DNA of 64,000 nucleotides from an uncultured Lewinella sp. (GCA_913057785.1 CAJXPD010000011.1:1-64000), one strand, 5' to 3'. Counted from the first letter of the stretch, positions 27,572 through 37,340 are shown. The notes: generated by a model from the letters alone, not told the origin. Numbers and translations: made by a program.

Positions 27572-27988
27572 TTATTCTTCTTCGTCAGTAGTAGTTTCTT
27601 TTGTAATAAGTAATCCTTTGTCGTTTAGATATTTAAACCATTTGATTACTTTTTTGATATCGCCGATTAAAACTCGGTCTCTATCATAATTAGGTAATAT
27701 TTCTGAAAAATAATTGTTCAACTCGGCTGGACTGGCGCTTGAAGGCACCGGTGGATTGCTTTCCGACTGGTCCAACATGGCCTGAAAAACATTCTTCAAT
27801 TCAGTAGTATCTCCGTCGTCCGTATAGATACCGATTGACTCTAAAGGGGTAAATTGGTGCTTCCTAGCTGAGGCAAATCTTTTTTTACCACTTGCCAAAT
27901 CTTCGATGATAAGTCCATTCCCGCGATTTGCCGCCATTTTGTACAATCCGGGTAGTCCACTAACTGCAATAAGGTTCTCCAAATTCAT
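27572..27988 (-). CDS. DUF5606 domain-containing protein
   Basis: A 138-residue conserved Bacteroidota protein. The N-terminal half (LIAVSGLPGLYKMAANRGNGLIIED, FASARKHQFTPLESIGIYT) matches the DUF5606 domain as I know it, and the middle segment (LKNVFQAML, LNNYFSEILPNYDRDRV, IKKVIKWFKYLNDKG) is the helical second part. The C-terminus is short and acidic. It is presumed cytoplasmic and has no established function. It is a single-gene unit with its own TAnnTTTG element. Confidence 0.88.
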   Translation of the reverse strand: MNLENLIAVSGLPGLYKMAANRGNGLIIEDLASGKKRFASARKHQFTPLESIGIYTDDGDTTELKNVFQAMLDQSESNPPVPSSASPAELNNYFSEILPNYDRDRVLIGDIKKVIKWFKYLNDKGLLITKETTTDEEE

Positions 27989-28444
27989 AGTGATTGAAAA
28001 TCAATTTGTTTGCCGGCAAAGGTACAAACAAAAGGGCAATTCAGGACGGATGGATCTAATGTCAGTGGTTAGAAATCGGATTTAATTGAAATCCAAACTA
28101 TTAAAGGGGTAAAGTGTAACACATGGTGTAAAATCAGATGGCGATGGAGGGGGGTAAGCGTCTGGCTTTCCGGGAGGTGTGATAACTCTTCCGTAAAAAT
28201 AGAGAAAAAAACCTATAGGTCAAAAAAAAATGTGATAATTCTTGAGGGCTTTTTCACCAACAATAGGCTGCCGATTTTCGGGGCTCTGCCTTGCATTTTC
28301 AGGCCTGTTGAGCGCACGCAAAATCCATCAAGGGTTCGGACCTATCAAATGAGAAATACTCAACAAGGTTATCTCATTGGTAACCAATTTCTTCGGTGCA
28401 ATCCGCATTGTAAAGGCAAAGAAAAGGGACCATCTAGGTCTTTT
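27989..28444. other. 456-bp intergenic region between DUF5606 and E1 dehydrogenase genes
   Basis: Both flanking genes run on the minus strand. The segment nearest the DUF5606 gene holds TACCTTTG (minus strand, 28017-28024), a full -7 match, probably its promoter. The remainder is AT-rich with short A-runs and one weak 4-bp hairpin just after the E1 stop. I see no coding frame with normal properties, no RNA gene and no repeat. Confidence 0.5.
28017..28024 (-). promoter_or_regulatory. Predicted -7 promoter element of the DUF5606 gene
   Basis: TACCTTTG on the minus strand is a full match to TAnnTTTG and lies 29 bp upstream of the DUF5606 start codon. A GTTTG run precedes it, but no -33 box with standard spacing is clear. 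Confidence 0.45.
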
Positions 28445-30445
28445 TTAGTAGGCCAGGAGCTTCTCTAGTTTTTCTTTCAATCTCGTTTTTGGCAAATACT
28501 CCGCTTCTAGTGCAGTAGAAAATGGCACAGGTGTATCCAAACTAGCGGCTCGCATCACTGGCGCATCCAATTGATCAAATAGATGTTCTGCGATATAAGC
28601 AGAGAGCTCCCCTCCTATCCCACCAAAGAGGGTATCCTCGTGTAGGATCAAGACTTTATTTGTTTTGCTGACGGTCTCCTTTATCGCCTCATAATCAATC
28701 GGTAAGAGTGTTCTCAAGTCAAGGATATCAGCTGAAATATCCCATTCTTGCACCAGAGTCTTCGCCCAATGCACGCCCATCCCATAGGTAATGATTGACA
28801 CGTCTTCTCCTTCTGTCACCAAACGTGCCTTGCCAATCGGCAGGGTATAGTAGTCAGTCGGTACTTCCTCACTAATACTGCGGTACAAGCCTTTGTGCTC
28901 AAAAAATAGGATTGGATTGGGATCCTCGAAGGCTGCTAGTAGTAAACCTTTGGCTTCACTAGGGCTAGAGGGGTACAATACTTTCAAACCTGGAGTATGC
29001 GTAAACCAAGCCTCATTACTTTGGCTGTGGTAAGGGCCTGCCCCCATACCACCACCTGTAGGCATTCGCACCACCACATCAGCGGATTGCCCCCAACGGT
29101 AGTGCAACTTAGCTAGATTGTTGACGATCTGGTTAAAACCACAACTTACAAAGTCTGCGAATTGCATTTCGACCATGGCCTTGCCTCCCTTCAGCGACAC
29201 CCCTAATCCTACTCCTACGATCGCACTTTCACATAAGGGCGTATTTCTTACCCGTTCTGCACCAAAGTCCTTAACGAAACCATCCGTCACTTTGAAAACG
29301 CCACCATAATCGCCGATATCTTGTCCCATCAATACTAGGTCCGGATGTCGTTCCATGGCCTGATGCAAACCCTGGGAAATCGCATCTACAAAACGTAGCT
29401 CTTGCGTCTTTGAGGTATTAGGTTCTACCAGCGTAGGCTGATATGGAGCGTATACATCCGCCAGCTCTTGTTCTCGATCTACTTGTACAGCTGGAGCTTC
29501 ATCGGCGAGCTTTAGGGCCTCCTCGATCTCCTGTTTCATCTTGCCCTGAAAATCAGCAATAGCCTCTTCGGTTAATAGTCCTTCTTGCAGTAGATACTGT
29601 TCAAAGTTCTTGATAGGATCTTTCTGGGCCCAGGTTTCCATCAGCTCCTTTGGCACATATTTCGTACCGGAGGCTTCCTCGTGTCCACGCATTCTAAAGG
29701 TGCGGCACTCTAGCAGTATGGGCTCGGGATTGCTTCTCAGCTCCTCGGCAATGGTTTGGATCCGGGAGTAAACTTCCACTATGTTATTTCCATCCAAAAT
29801 TTCAGATCGCATACCATAACCCAAGCCGCGATCAGCTAAGTTTTCACAACGGTACTGTTCCTGCACCGGTGTAGAAAGACCATAACCATTGTTCTCGATA
29901 ATGAATATGACGGGAAGCTGCCAAACTGCAGCAACATTCAGGGCTTCGTGAAATTCTCCCTCGCTAGTACCACCATCTCCGGTGAAAGCCAAGGCCACTT
30001 TTTGCTCTCCCTTTAACTTATGCCACAGTCCCACTCCTCCGGCAAGCGACAATTGTGGTCCGAGATGAGAGATCATTCCCACAATGCCATGCTCCAAGGT
30101 TCCGAAGTGGAAAGATCGATCCCGTCCCTTCGTAAAGCCCATGTCTTTTCCTTGCCACTGGCCAAACAATCGATGTAATGGCACCTGCCGTGCTGTGAAT
30201 ACACCAAGATTCCTGTGCAAGGTAAAGATCAATTCATCTGCTTGCAGGGCCATGGTTGCTCCAACAGAAATGGCCTCCTGCCCAATGCCTGAAAACCATT
30301 TACTCACCTTCCCCCTGCGCAAAAGCTTAAGCATCTTCTCTTCAATCATCCTGGGGCGCAAAAGGCTGAAGTACAATTGCTGCAAAGTTTCATCGGTCAG
30401 GTTCTTTCGATCAAAAGTCATAGAGGACTTCGTTTTCGTAGCCAT
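28445..30445 (-). CDS. 2-oxoacid dehydrogenase E1 component, fused alpha and beta subunits
   Basis: A 666-residue thiamine-diphosphate enzyme that decarboxylates a 2-oxoacid and passes the acyl group to an E2 lipoyl protein. The alpha half (about 15-330) contains the ThDP motif GDGGTSEGEFHEALNVA through ENNGYG and the RMRGHEEAS loop. The beta half (about 345-666) begins with RFVDAISQGLHQAMERHPDLVLMGQDIG and includes CESAIVGVGLG, RMPTGGGMGAGPYHSQS and a C-terminal transketolase-like domain. The fusion of both subunits is common in Bacteroidota and the sequence leans to the branched-chain type over pyruvate. E2 and E3 are not in this window. Confidence 0.92.
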   Translation of the reverse strand: MATKTKSSMTFDRKNLTDETLQQLYFSLLRPRMIEEKMLKLLRRGKVSKWFSGIGQEAISVGATMALQADELIFTLHRNLGVFTARQVPLHRLFGQWQGKDMGFTKGRDRSFHFGTLEHGIVGMISHLGPQLSLAGGVGLWHKLKGEQKVALAFTGDGGTSEGEFHEALNVAAVWQLPVIFIIENNGYGLSTPVQEQYRCENLADRGLGYGMRSEILDGNNIVEVYSRIQTIAEELRSNPEPILLECRTFRMRGHEEASGTKYVPKELMETWAQKDPIKNFEQYLLQEGLLTEEAIADFQGKMKQEIEEALKLADEAPAVQVDREQELADVYAPYQPTLVEPNTSKTQELRFVDAISQGLHQAMERHPDLVLMGQDIGDYGGVFKVTDGFVKDFGAERVRNTPLCESAIVGVGLGVSLKGGKAMVEMQFADFVSCGFNQIVNNLAKLHYRWGQSADVVVRMPTGGGMGAGPYHSQSNEAWFTHTPGLKVLYPSSPSEAKGLLLAAFEDPNPILFFEHKGLYRSISEEVPTDYYTLPIGKARLVTEGEDVSIITYGMGVHWAKTLVQEWDISADILDLRTLLPIDYEAIKETVSKTNKVLILHEDTLFGGIGGELSAYIAEHLFDQLDAPVMRAASLDTPVPFSTALEAEYLPKTRLKEKLEKLLAY

Positions 30446-30878
30446 AGGCGGTTTGTTGTCGATCTAACTTGCAGTGGCTTTGGTAGGGCATGCCGTAGCA
30501 AGTAGTAATTTGGAATATGGTTAGGTAAAAATCGCGGTAAAGGTAAAAGAAATTAGCAACAGATCAGGCTAGCTATTTTCTAAAAACCAGCCTTTTTCCG
30601 CCTACTCCGGAAATGCTACCCAGGCGACACTTGACCCCTTGTGATAGTTTCGTTATAATTTTGTGATAAATCCACATCTCCCTCGCTCTAATTTTGTGTG
30701 CATAACAAAGACAGGGTAAATAGCGCGAAACTCCCCAGATTCTAGAACTACCTACACCGTACCGATTACAACGACAGGCTAATTACAAGAAACAGCCTGA
30801 AAGTCATCCTTGGACTACATTAACCAATGCCAAACTTTTACAAGTAGGCGTAAACTAACATTCATTAAAATTACCATC
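30446..30878. other. 433-bp divergent promoter region before the repeat-protein gene
   Basis: It lies between the divergent E1 gene and the large secreted repeat protein. On the plus strand TAATTTTG occurs twice (30656-30663, 30689-30696), each a full -7 match. On the minus strand TACCTTTA (30538-30545) could serve the E1 gene. The second plus-strand box would give a long leader of about 180 nt. No gene, strong hairpin or known riboswitch pattern is seen. Confidence 0.45.
30689..30696 (+). promoter_or_regulatory. Predicted -7 promoter element of the repeat-protein gene
   Basis: TAATTTTG matches the Bacteroidota -7 box. An upstream TTTG (30660-30663) is 25 bp away, longer than the usual 19-21, so the pairing is imperfect. 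An identical box at 30656-30663 is an alternative. Confidence 0.35.
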
Positions 30879-33800
30879 ATGACAGAAACTTTATCCTTTT
30901 GGACGAGGGTAGGGCTCCTCTCCTTTATCCTAACCTTAAGCTTTCAGCTTTCACTACATGCAACACCTGAACCTCCTAATACAAATGCTGAAGAAACAAT
31001 CTCTTGCGATGTTGACGGCGGCTATCTCTCCGATCGCTGGCTGAGAACAGAACGAGTGATCTGTGCCGGAGACGGCAACGAAGACCCAATTGACGTACTA
31101 TTACAACATGCCTCTGGACCAAGTTCTGCCTGGGTGATCACTGACCCAAATGGCAATATCCTTGGCATCCCTCCCGGTCCTCCTTTTGATTTAGAAGGTG
31201 CGGGGCAAGGGACTTGTCTAGTTTGGCACGTCAGTTTTGATGGTGAATTGAGCGGCGTTGAAGTTGGCAAGAATGCTAACGACATTGAAGGCTGCTACGA
31301 TTTGTCAAACCCACTTACCATTTACCGAAATGGGGTAAATGGCGGTACCATTAGTACCAATGATCCAACTCATATCTGCGCAGGTGACGGACAAGCCGAT
31401 CCGATCAACGTATACGTGGAAGGCTCTGAAGGACCAAACGCAGCATGGGTGATCACCGATGATGCCGGAAAAATCTTGGCACTTCCTCCAGCCCCACCAT
31501 TCGACTTTGAAGGTGCGGGTGAAGGTGTTTGCCTAATCTGGTATTTGAGATATGAAGGTCCGATCGACGGACTCGCTACGGGCAAAAATGCCAATGACTT
31601 CCGGGGTTGCTATGACCTTTCTAATCCGATCACGGTATATCGTGATGGTGTTGACGGTGGATACTTAACCACTGCTGGTGGCATGACAGAGAAGACTATC
31701 TGCGCTGGCGACGGCGTTTCTGATGCCTTCGACGTAAGTCTAAGTGGTGTATCTGGCGCGAATTCTGCCTGGGTAATCACAGATGATGCTTTAAACATCT
31801 TGGCTTTACCTCCAGCCCCACCATTCGACTTGGAGGGCGCAGGTCCTGGAACTTGCCTGATCTGGCACTTGAGTTTTGAAGATGGTTTGATGGGCGCAGC
31901 TGTAGGTATGAATGCAGCTAATTTGGACGGTTGCTATGACTTATCCAACCCCATCACAGTATACCGAGAAACAGGCGATGATTGCGAAGATGCTTGTAAT
32001 GTCAGCGGTGGGCACTTAACAACGGCAGGCGGTATGACAGAAAAAATGATTTGTGCTGGCGACGGCGTATCCGATGCTTTTGATGTGGTAGTTACTGGGC
32101 AATCTAGCCCTAGTTCAGCATGGGTCATCACTGATGACATGGGCAACATCTTGGCACTACCTCCAGCTCCACCATTTGATTTGGAAGGTGCAGGTCCTGG
32201 TATTTGCTTGATCTGGTACTTGGCCTTTGATGGAGAGATCAGCGGAGCCGAAGTAGGTAAGAATGCTGCTGATCTAGAAGGTTGCTATGATCTTTCTAAC
32301 CCGATCACTGTAGTTCGCAAAACAGGTAGCGACTGCGAAGCAGATTGTAATGTAAATGGTGGTTACTTAACGGATGGACACCTTAGAACTGGGCGCGTAA
32401 TCTGCGCAGGTGATGGGGATTCTGATGCTTTTGATGTGAACTTATCTGGTCAAATGGGCAGCAACTCCGCTTGGGTCATTACCGATGATGCAGGGAATAT
32501 CCTAGCACTACCTCCAGCTCCACCATTTGATCTAGAAGGCGCAGGATCTGGCGTTTGCTTGATCTGGCACTTAAGCTTTGATGGAGAGATTAGTGGCGCT
32601 GAAGTAGGCATGAACGCAGCTGATTTAGAAGGTTGCTATGACCTTTCCAATCCTTATACAGTATACCGAAACGGTGTAAATGGGGGTACCATTAGCACCA
32701 ATGATCCAACTCATATCTGCGCAGGTGACGGACAAGCCGACCCGATAGATGTATATGTCGAAGGTTCTGAAGGACCAAACGCAGCATGGGTCATCACTGA
32801 TGACGCGGGTAACATTCTAGCACTACCAGCTGCTCCACCATTCGATTTCGAAGGTGCAGGTGAAGGTGTGTGCTTGATCTGGTACTTACGTTACGAAGGG
32901 CCATTAGATGGTCTAGAAATGGGTAAAAATGCCAATGACTTTCGTGGATGTTATGACCTCTCTAACCCCATTACCGTATATCGTGACGGTGTTGACGGTG
33001 GCTACTTAACTACAGCTGGTGGCATGACAGAGAAAACCATCTGCGCTGGCGACGGCGTTTCTGATGCCTTCGATGTGAACTTAACAGGTGTGGCCGGTGC
33101 CAATTCCGCATGGGTAATCACCGATGATGCCTTAAACATCTTGGCTTTACCGCCAGCTCCACCTTTCGATCTAGAAGGTGCAGGTCCTGGAACTTGCCTA
33201 ATCTGGCACTTGAGTTATGAAGATGGATTGATGGGTGCGGCAGTAGGTATGAATGCGGCCAATTTGGATGGTTGCTATGACCTTTCCAATCCGATTACAG
33301 TGTATCGAGAAACAGGCGATGACTGCGAAGAAATCTGCAATGTTAGTGGAGGTCACTTAACGACTGCAGGAGGGATGACGGAAAAAGTTATCTGCGCTGG
33401 TGACGGAGAATCCGATGCTTTCGACGTAATCGTAAGCGGACAATCTAGCCCTAGTTCTGCCTGGGTAATCACAGATGATATGGGTAATATCCTTGCACTA
33501 CCACCAGCTCCACCATTCGACTTGGAAGGTGCAGGCCCTGGCACTTGCTTGATCTGGTACTTAGCCTTTGACGGTGAGATCAGTGGTGCGGAAGTAGGCA
33601 AAAATGCTGCCGACCTAGAAGGTTGCTATGAGCTTTCTAACCCAATCACTGTTATCCGTCAAACAGGAAGCGATTGTGAAATCGATTGTGATGTAAACGG
33701 CGGTTATTTGACCGATGCTTGGCTAAGAACACAGCGTGTGATTTGTGCAGGAGATGGAACCTCCGATGCTTTCGATATCAGATTATCCGGACAAATGGGT

Positions 33801-35972
33801 AGCAACTCGGCTTGGGTGATTACGGACGATGCAGGAAATATCCTAGCACTTCCTCCAGCCCCACCATTTGATTTGGAAGGCGCAGGTTCTGGTGTTTGCT
33901 TGATCTGGCACCTAAGCTATGATGGAGAGATAAGTGGTGCTGAAGTAGGCATGAATACTAGCGATCTTGAAGGATGTTATGATCTTTCTAATCCATATAC
34001 AGTATACCGAAATGGTGTGAATGGTGGTACCATTAGTACGAATGATCCTACTCACATCTGTGCAGGTGATGGACAAGCTGATCCGATCGATGTATATGTG
34101 GAAGGTTCAGAAGGACCAAATGCAGCTTGGGTAATCACTGATGATGCAGGTAAAATTCTAGCACTTCCTGCTGCTCCACCATTTGACTTTGAAGGTGCGG
34201 GTGAAGGCGTATGCTTGATTTGGTACTTGCGTTACGAAGGACCACTAGATGGTTTGGAAACGGGCAAAAATGCCAACGACTTCCGCGGTTGCTTCGACCT
34301 TTCCAACCCTATTACGGTTTACCGCGACGGTGTGGACGGTGGATATCTGACCACTGCTGGTGGAATGACTGAAAAAACCATCTGTGCTGGCGACGGCGTT
34401 TCTGACGCTTTTGATGTAAACTTAACGGGTGTTACAGGTGCTAATTCTGCGTGGGTAATCACTGATAATGCCCTAAATATCTTGGCTCTACCTCCAGCTC
34501 CACCATTCGATTTGGAAGGTGCAGGTCCTGGTACTTGCCTAATCTGGCACTTGAGTTTCGAAGACGGGTTAATGGGCGCAGCAGTAGGTATGAATGCAGC
34601 TAACCTGGAAGGATGCTATGATCTTTCTAACCCAATTACTGTGTACCGTGAAACAGGTGATGACTGTGAAGCTACCTGCGATGTAAGCGGTGGACACTTG
34701 ACTACTGCAGGAGGAATGACTGAAAAGACAATCTGTGCCGGTGACGGTGAGTCTGATGCTTTTGATGTAATCGTAACTGGCCAATCTAGCAGCAACTCGG
34801 CTTGGGTAATTACGGATGATGCCTTAAACATCTTGGCACTACCTCCAGCTCCACCATTCGATCTAGAAGTTGCAGGTGACGGCACTTGCCTGATCTGGTA
34901 TCTAGCCTTTGACGGAGAAATCAGTGGTGCAGAGGTTGGAAAGAATGCAGCTGACCTAGAAGGTTGCCTAGAATTGTCAAATCCTATTACCGTATACAGA
35001 AACGGAGTTGACGGTGGCCACTTGACCACTGCCGGCGGAATGACAGAAAAAACTATCTGTGCGGGTGACGGTGTTTCCGATGCCTTTGATATCAGTCTAA
35101 GTGGTGTTTCCGGCGCGAACTCTGCCTGGGTAATCACTGACGACGCCTTGAACATCTTGGCCTTGCCTCCAGCTCCACCATTCGACTTAGAAGGTGCAGG
35201 TCCTGGTACTTGCTTGATCTGGCACTTGAGCTTCGAAGATGGACTGATGGGTGCAGCAGTAGGCATGAATGCCGCTAACCTAGAAGGTTGCTACGATCTT
35301 TCTAATCCAATTACGGTATACCGTGAAACCGGTGATGATTGCGAAGCTTCCTGCGATGTAGATGGTGGGCACATTTATACCAACGATGCTACTACCATCT
35401 GCGCTGGTGATGGAGAAGATGACTTTGTAGATGTGAACTTGAGTGGTGAAGAAGGAGCTAACTCTGCCTGGGTTATTACAGATGACGCAGGGTATATCCT
35501 AGCTCTTCCAGCCGCTCCACCTTTCAACTTCGAGGGCGCAGGAGAAGGCATATGCCTAATCTGGCACTTGAGTTTTGACGGCGCCATCAGTGGTGCAGAA
35601 GTGGGAGCCAATGCAGCTGATTTAGAAGGCTGCTATGAGTTATCTAACTCTATCAAGGTGATCAGAAGAACTTCTGGTCAAGTTTGCGGACGCTACAACA
35701 ACAACAGCCACAGTTTGACAGTAGACCTTGCTCCAAACCCTGTGAGTAGTGATCTACGAGTAGACATCACTATTGGTGAAGGTGGAAACTTCAGAACCAG
35801 CACGATCGAAATCATGACCTCTGTGGGTCGTAGAGTTTACCGTAGAACAGAAGCAACTTACGATGGCGATAACCGAGTAAACATTAATGTATCGGATCTA
35901 CAGCCTGGTGTATACTTCTTACGCGTAAGAAATGGTAGCCAGCGCGAAGTTGTTCGCTTCGTAAAACAATAG
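30879..35972 (+). CDS. Large secreted repeat protein with T9SS type A sorting domain
   Basis: The frame opens at a TTG (30810) but the ATG at 30879 (about 1697 residues) leads into a signal-like segment (VGLLSFILTLSFQL, cleavage near HAT). After it come 14 tandem modules of about 105-117 residues. Each has ICAGDG, SAWVITDD, ILALPPAPPFDLEGAG, a CLIW strand, and EGCYDLSNP before a TVYR ending, with three or more cysteines; some carry a C-x3-C tail (DCEDAC). Modules fall in a repeating A-B-C-D order with an exact 1341-bp superperiod. The end (about 85 residues, VDLAPNPVSSDLRVDI to GVYFLRVRNG) is a type A T9SS sorting domain, so the protein should be displayed on or released from the cell surface. 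An adhesin or filament-like role is inference. No enzymatic domain is visible. Confidence 0.88.
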   Translation: MTETLSFWTRVGLLSFILTLSFQLSLHATPEPPNTNAEETISCDVDGGYLSDRWLRTERVICAGDGNEDPIDVLLQHASGPSSAWVITDPNGNILGIPPGPPFDLEGAGQGTCLVWHVSFDGELSGVEVGKNANDIEGCYDLSNPLTIYRNGVNGGTISTNDPTHICAGDGQADPINVYVEGSEGPNAAWVITDDAGKILALPPAPPFDFEGAGEGVCLIWYLRYEGPIDGLATGKNANDFRGCYDLSNPITVYRDGVDGGYLTTAGGMTEKTICAGDGVSDAFDVSLSGVSGANSAWVITDDALNILALPPAPPFDLEGAGPGTCLIWHLSFEDGLMGAAVGMNAANLDGCYDLSNPITVYRETGDDCEDACNVSGGHLTTAGGMTEKMICAGDGVSDAFDVVVTGQSSPSSAWVITDDMGNILALPPAPPFDLEGAGPGICLIWYLAFDGEISGAEVGKNAADLEGCYDLSNPITVVRKTGSDCEADCNVNGGYLTDGHLRTGRVICAGDGDSDAFDVNLSGQMGSNSAWVITDDAGNILALPPAPPFDLEGAGSGVCLIWHLSFDGEISGAEVGMNAADLEGCYDLSNPYTVYRNGVNGGTISTNDPTHICAGDGQADPIDVYVEGSEGPNAAWVITDDAGNILALPAAPPFDFEGAGEGVCLIWYLRYEGPLDGLEMGKNANDFRGCYDLSNPITVYRDGVDGGYLTTAGGMTEKTICAGDGVSDAFDVNLTGVAGANSAWVITDDALNILALPPAPPFDLEGAGPGTCLIWHLSYEDGLMGAAVGMNAANLDGCYDLSNPITVYRETGDDCEEICNVSGGHLTTAGGMTEKVICAGDGESDAFDVIVSGQSSPSSAWVITDDMGNILALPPAPPFDLEGAGPGTCLIWYLAFDGEISGAEVGKNAADLEGCYELSNPITVIRQTGSDCEIDCDVNGGYLTDAWLRTQRVICAGDGTSDAFDIRLSGQMGSNSAWVITDDAGNILALPPAPPFDLEGAGSGVCLIWHLSYDGEISGAEVGMNTSDLEGCYDLSNPYTVYRNGVNGGTISTNDPTHICAGDGQADPIDVYVEGSEGPNAAWVITDDAGKILALPAAPPFDFEGAGEGVCLIWYLRYEGPLDGLETGKNANDFRGCFDLSNPITVYRDGVDGGYLTTAGGMTEKTICAGDGVSDAFDVNLTGVTGANSAWVITDNALNILALPPAPPFDLEGAGPGTCLIWHLSFEDGLMGAAVGMNAANLEGCYDLSNPITVYRETGDDCEATCDVSGGHLTTAGGMTEKTICAGDGESDAFDVIVTGQSSSNSAWVITDDALNILALPPAPPFDLEVAGDGTCLIWYLAFDGEISGAEVGKNAADLEGCLELSNPITVYRNGVDGGHLTTAGGMTEKTICAGDGVSDAFDISLSGVSGANSAWVITDDALNILALPPAPPFDLEGAGPGTCLIWHLSFEDGLMGAAVGMNAANLEGCYDLSNPITVYRETGDDCEASCDVDGGHIYTNDATTICAGDGEDDFVDVNLSGEEGANSAWVITDDAGYILALPAAPPFNFEGAGEGICLIWHLSFDGAISGAEVGANAADLEGCYELSNSIKVIRRTSGQVCGRYNNNSHSLTVDLAPNPVSSDLRVDITIGEGGNFRTSTIEIMTSVGRRVYRRTEATYDGDNRVNINVSDLQPGVYFLRVRNGSQREVVRFVKQ
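31010..35690 (+). repeat. Array of 14 coding repeats with a 1341-bp higher-order period
   Basis: The ICAGDG motif falls near 31060, 31375, 31698, 32049, 32401, 32716, 33041, 33390, 33742, 34057, 34380, 34733, 35055 and 35398. The steps (about 315, 323, 351 and 352 bp) recur in the same order three times. The B-type GGTACC marker sits at 31344, 32685 and 34026, exactly 1341 bp apart. Differences between the compared copies are mostly synonymous. The third block's D module lacks the cysteine tail, and one C-type and one variant module close the array. Confidence 0.85.
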
Positions 35973-36039
35973 ACTTGATCTGGGTTTTAGTGAACCCATG
36001 ATAATAGAATGCTTAGTAATTGCTGACAATTGATGTGAC

Positions 36040-36068
36040 GCCCGCCTCTTCGGAGGCGGGCTTTTTTT
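36040..36068 (+). terminator. Intrinsic terminator of the repeat-protein gene
   Basis: A perfect 9-bp GC-rich stem (GCCCGCCTC / GAGGCGGGC) capped by a TTCG tetraloop is followed directly by seven T residues. This is a textbook factor-independent terminator, 67 bp after the stop codon. Confidence 0.92.
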
Positions 36069-36152
36069 GTTAATACTCCTGTATCCTCATTTTAGTCCCT
36101 TCACCCATCCTTACCAAATATACAGTCAGACCTTCCAACTGTTCAGTCCTCA

Positions 36153-36183
36153 TTGTGCTCGAAGGAAAAAGGCAATAGACTTG
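36153..36183 (+). promoter_or_regulatory. Predicted promoter of the thioredoxin/sensor-kinase operon
   Basis: TTG (36153-36155), a 20-bp spacer and TAGACTTG (36176-36183) give a near match to the Bacteroidota TTTG-N19-21-TAnnTTTG promoter, with one mismatch in the -7 box. It lies 38 bp upstream of the first ATG and just beyond a strong terminator, the right place for an operon promoter. Confidence 0.5.
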
Positions 36184-36221
36184 TAGACAAGAAATGAAAT
36201 TAAAATCAAAAGATACAAGTC

Positions 36222-37340
36222 ATGAAAAACATCAAAACTATCCTTTTTACCCTCTTATCATTCAGCTTCGTTTCTGCGCAGGGGCAGCAAGTACATAAGA
36301 TAGTTCAACAATACAAAGACGCGCTCACTAAGGTTCAAACCCTTGATTGCAAGGTTGAACAGCTAGATACTTTTGTAACGGGTCACGTTTGGCATTATCA
36401 TGGTCAGCTCAGTATGCTTAAGAATTCTGCTGATTCCTTATTTGGCTTCCAATTTAAAGCTTCTAAAACGGTTGGTGGTGAAGCACTATACGACGGACTG
36501 TCTGAGTTTCAAATCGATCATAAGAAAAAGTCTTATGAGTTGAACACGATGCCAAGGTCCTATATTACAGGTTCTCCAGGAGGGCAACTTGTGGTGCCGG
36601 AACTCATGCGTTATCAAGACCATGATTACACCCCCGAACTACTGGAAAATGAGCAGTACTACATCCTTCGCTATCAATATCCTGACTTAGAAGAATACGA
36701 TGTTCGTCAGCGCGAGAAGAAAATTTTTCTAAACAAAGGATCTTACCTTCCAGCAAAGGTTATTGAACGCCAAGTGACCTTAGACAAGAAGCAAGTAATC
36801 ACCCGAATTATCACTGAATTAGAACTCAATCAACAGGCACACGAGCAAGCTTTCGTAAAAAACTTCTTGGGCACCTACGAGATGACTGTAGAAGAACCTG
36901 ATGTTGATGTGCACGCTAAACTATTGGAAACTCAAGTGAAGAACTTCGAACTGGAAACTTTTGATGGCCAGTTAATTTCCACCACTACTCAGTCTGCAAA
37001 GCTTCGCCTGTACGATTTCTGGGAAGTATGGTGTGGACCATGTGTTCAATCCATGCCAAAAGTGCAAGCCTTAGAAGAAAAGTACAAGAAAGAAGGACTG
37101 GAGGTTGTTGGTGTCCTAATGGATAAGAATAGTAAAGATAGTGCTGAAAAATTGCTAAGTCGAAAAGGCATCAACTTCCAACAAACATTTGGTGATCAAA
37201 CCCTTAGAGAATACTTCAAAGTATGGGGGATTCCTCAATACGTATTAATTGACCAGGAAGGCACCATCAAGAAAATCTACCAAGGGTACGATAAGGAAAT
37301 AGAAGATCAGATTCAATCACTTCTAGCGGAAAGTAAATAG
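36222..37340 (+). CDS. TlpA-like thioredoxin protein with LolA-like N-terminal domain
   Basis: An exported 372-residue protein. The signal peptide ends near VSA-Q (19-20). Residues about 22-215 form a beta-rich domain resembling the LolA/LolB-like or DUF-type domains often placed before thioredoxins in Bacteroidota (VHKIVQQYKDAL, LDCKVEQLDTF, KVIERQV). Residues 235-372 are a TlpA/ResA-type thioredoxin with active site WCGPC (Cys271, Cys274), the later cis-proline segment WGIPQYVLID, and GVLMDKN. It should exchange disulfides in the periplasm. It opens a four-gene operon with an unknown secreted protein, a kinase with a cysteine-less thioredoxin-like sensor and a LytTR regulator, which suggests a functional link to envelope redox or folding state. 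Confidence 0.87.
   Translation: MKNIKTILFTLLSFSFVSAQGQQVHKIVQQYKDALTKVQTLDCKVEQLDTFVTGHVWHYHGQLSMLKNSADSLFGFQFKASKTVGGEALYDGLSEFQIDHKKKSYELNTMPRSYITGSPGGQLVVPELMRYQDHDYTPELLENEQYYILRYQYPDLEEYDVRQREKKIFLNKGSYLPAKVIERQVTLDKKQVITRIITELELNQQAHEQAFVKNFLGTYEMTVEEPDVDVHAKLLETQVKNFELETFDGQLISTTTQSAKLRLYDFWEVWCGPCVQSMPKVQALEEKYKKEGLEVVGVLMDKNSKDSAEKLLSRKGINFQQTFGDQTLREYFKVWGIPQYVLIDQEGTIKKIYQGYDKEIEDQIQSLLAESK

Noticed and set aside
28232-28468. 78-codon plus-strand frame in the gap before the E1 gene
   Set aside because: No recognisable sequence; overlaps the 3' end of the E1 gene on the other strand.
34616-35266. 216-codon open frame on the minus strand inside the repeat gene, and similar shorter ones
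   Set aside because: They are mirror frames of the coding repeats, Ser/Pro-rich and recurring at each module, without start signals.
31010-35690. Regularly spaced repeats that could suggest a CRISPR array
   Set aside because: The units are over 300 bp, lie in one open reading frame and differ mainly at third codon positions, so they are protein repeats.
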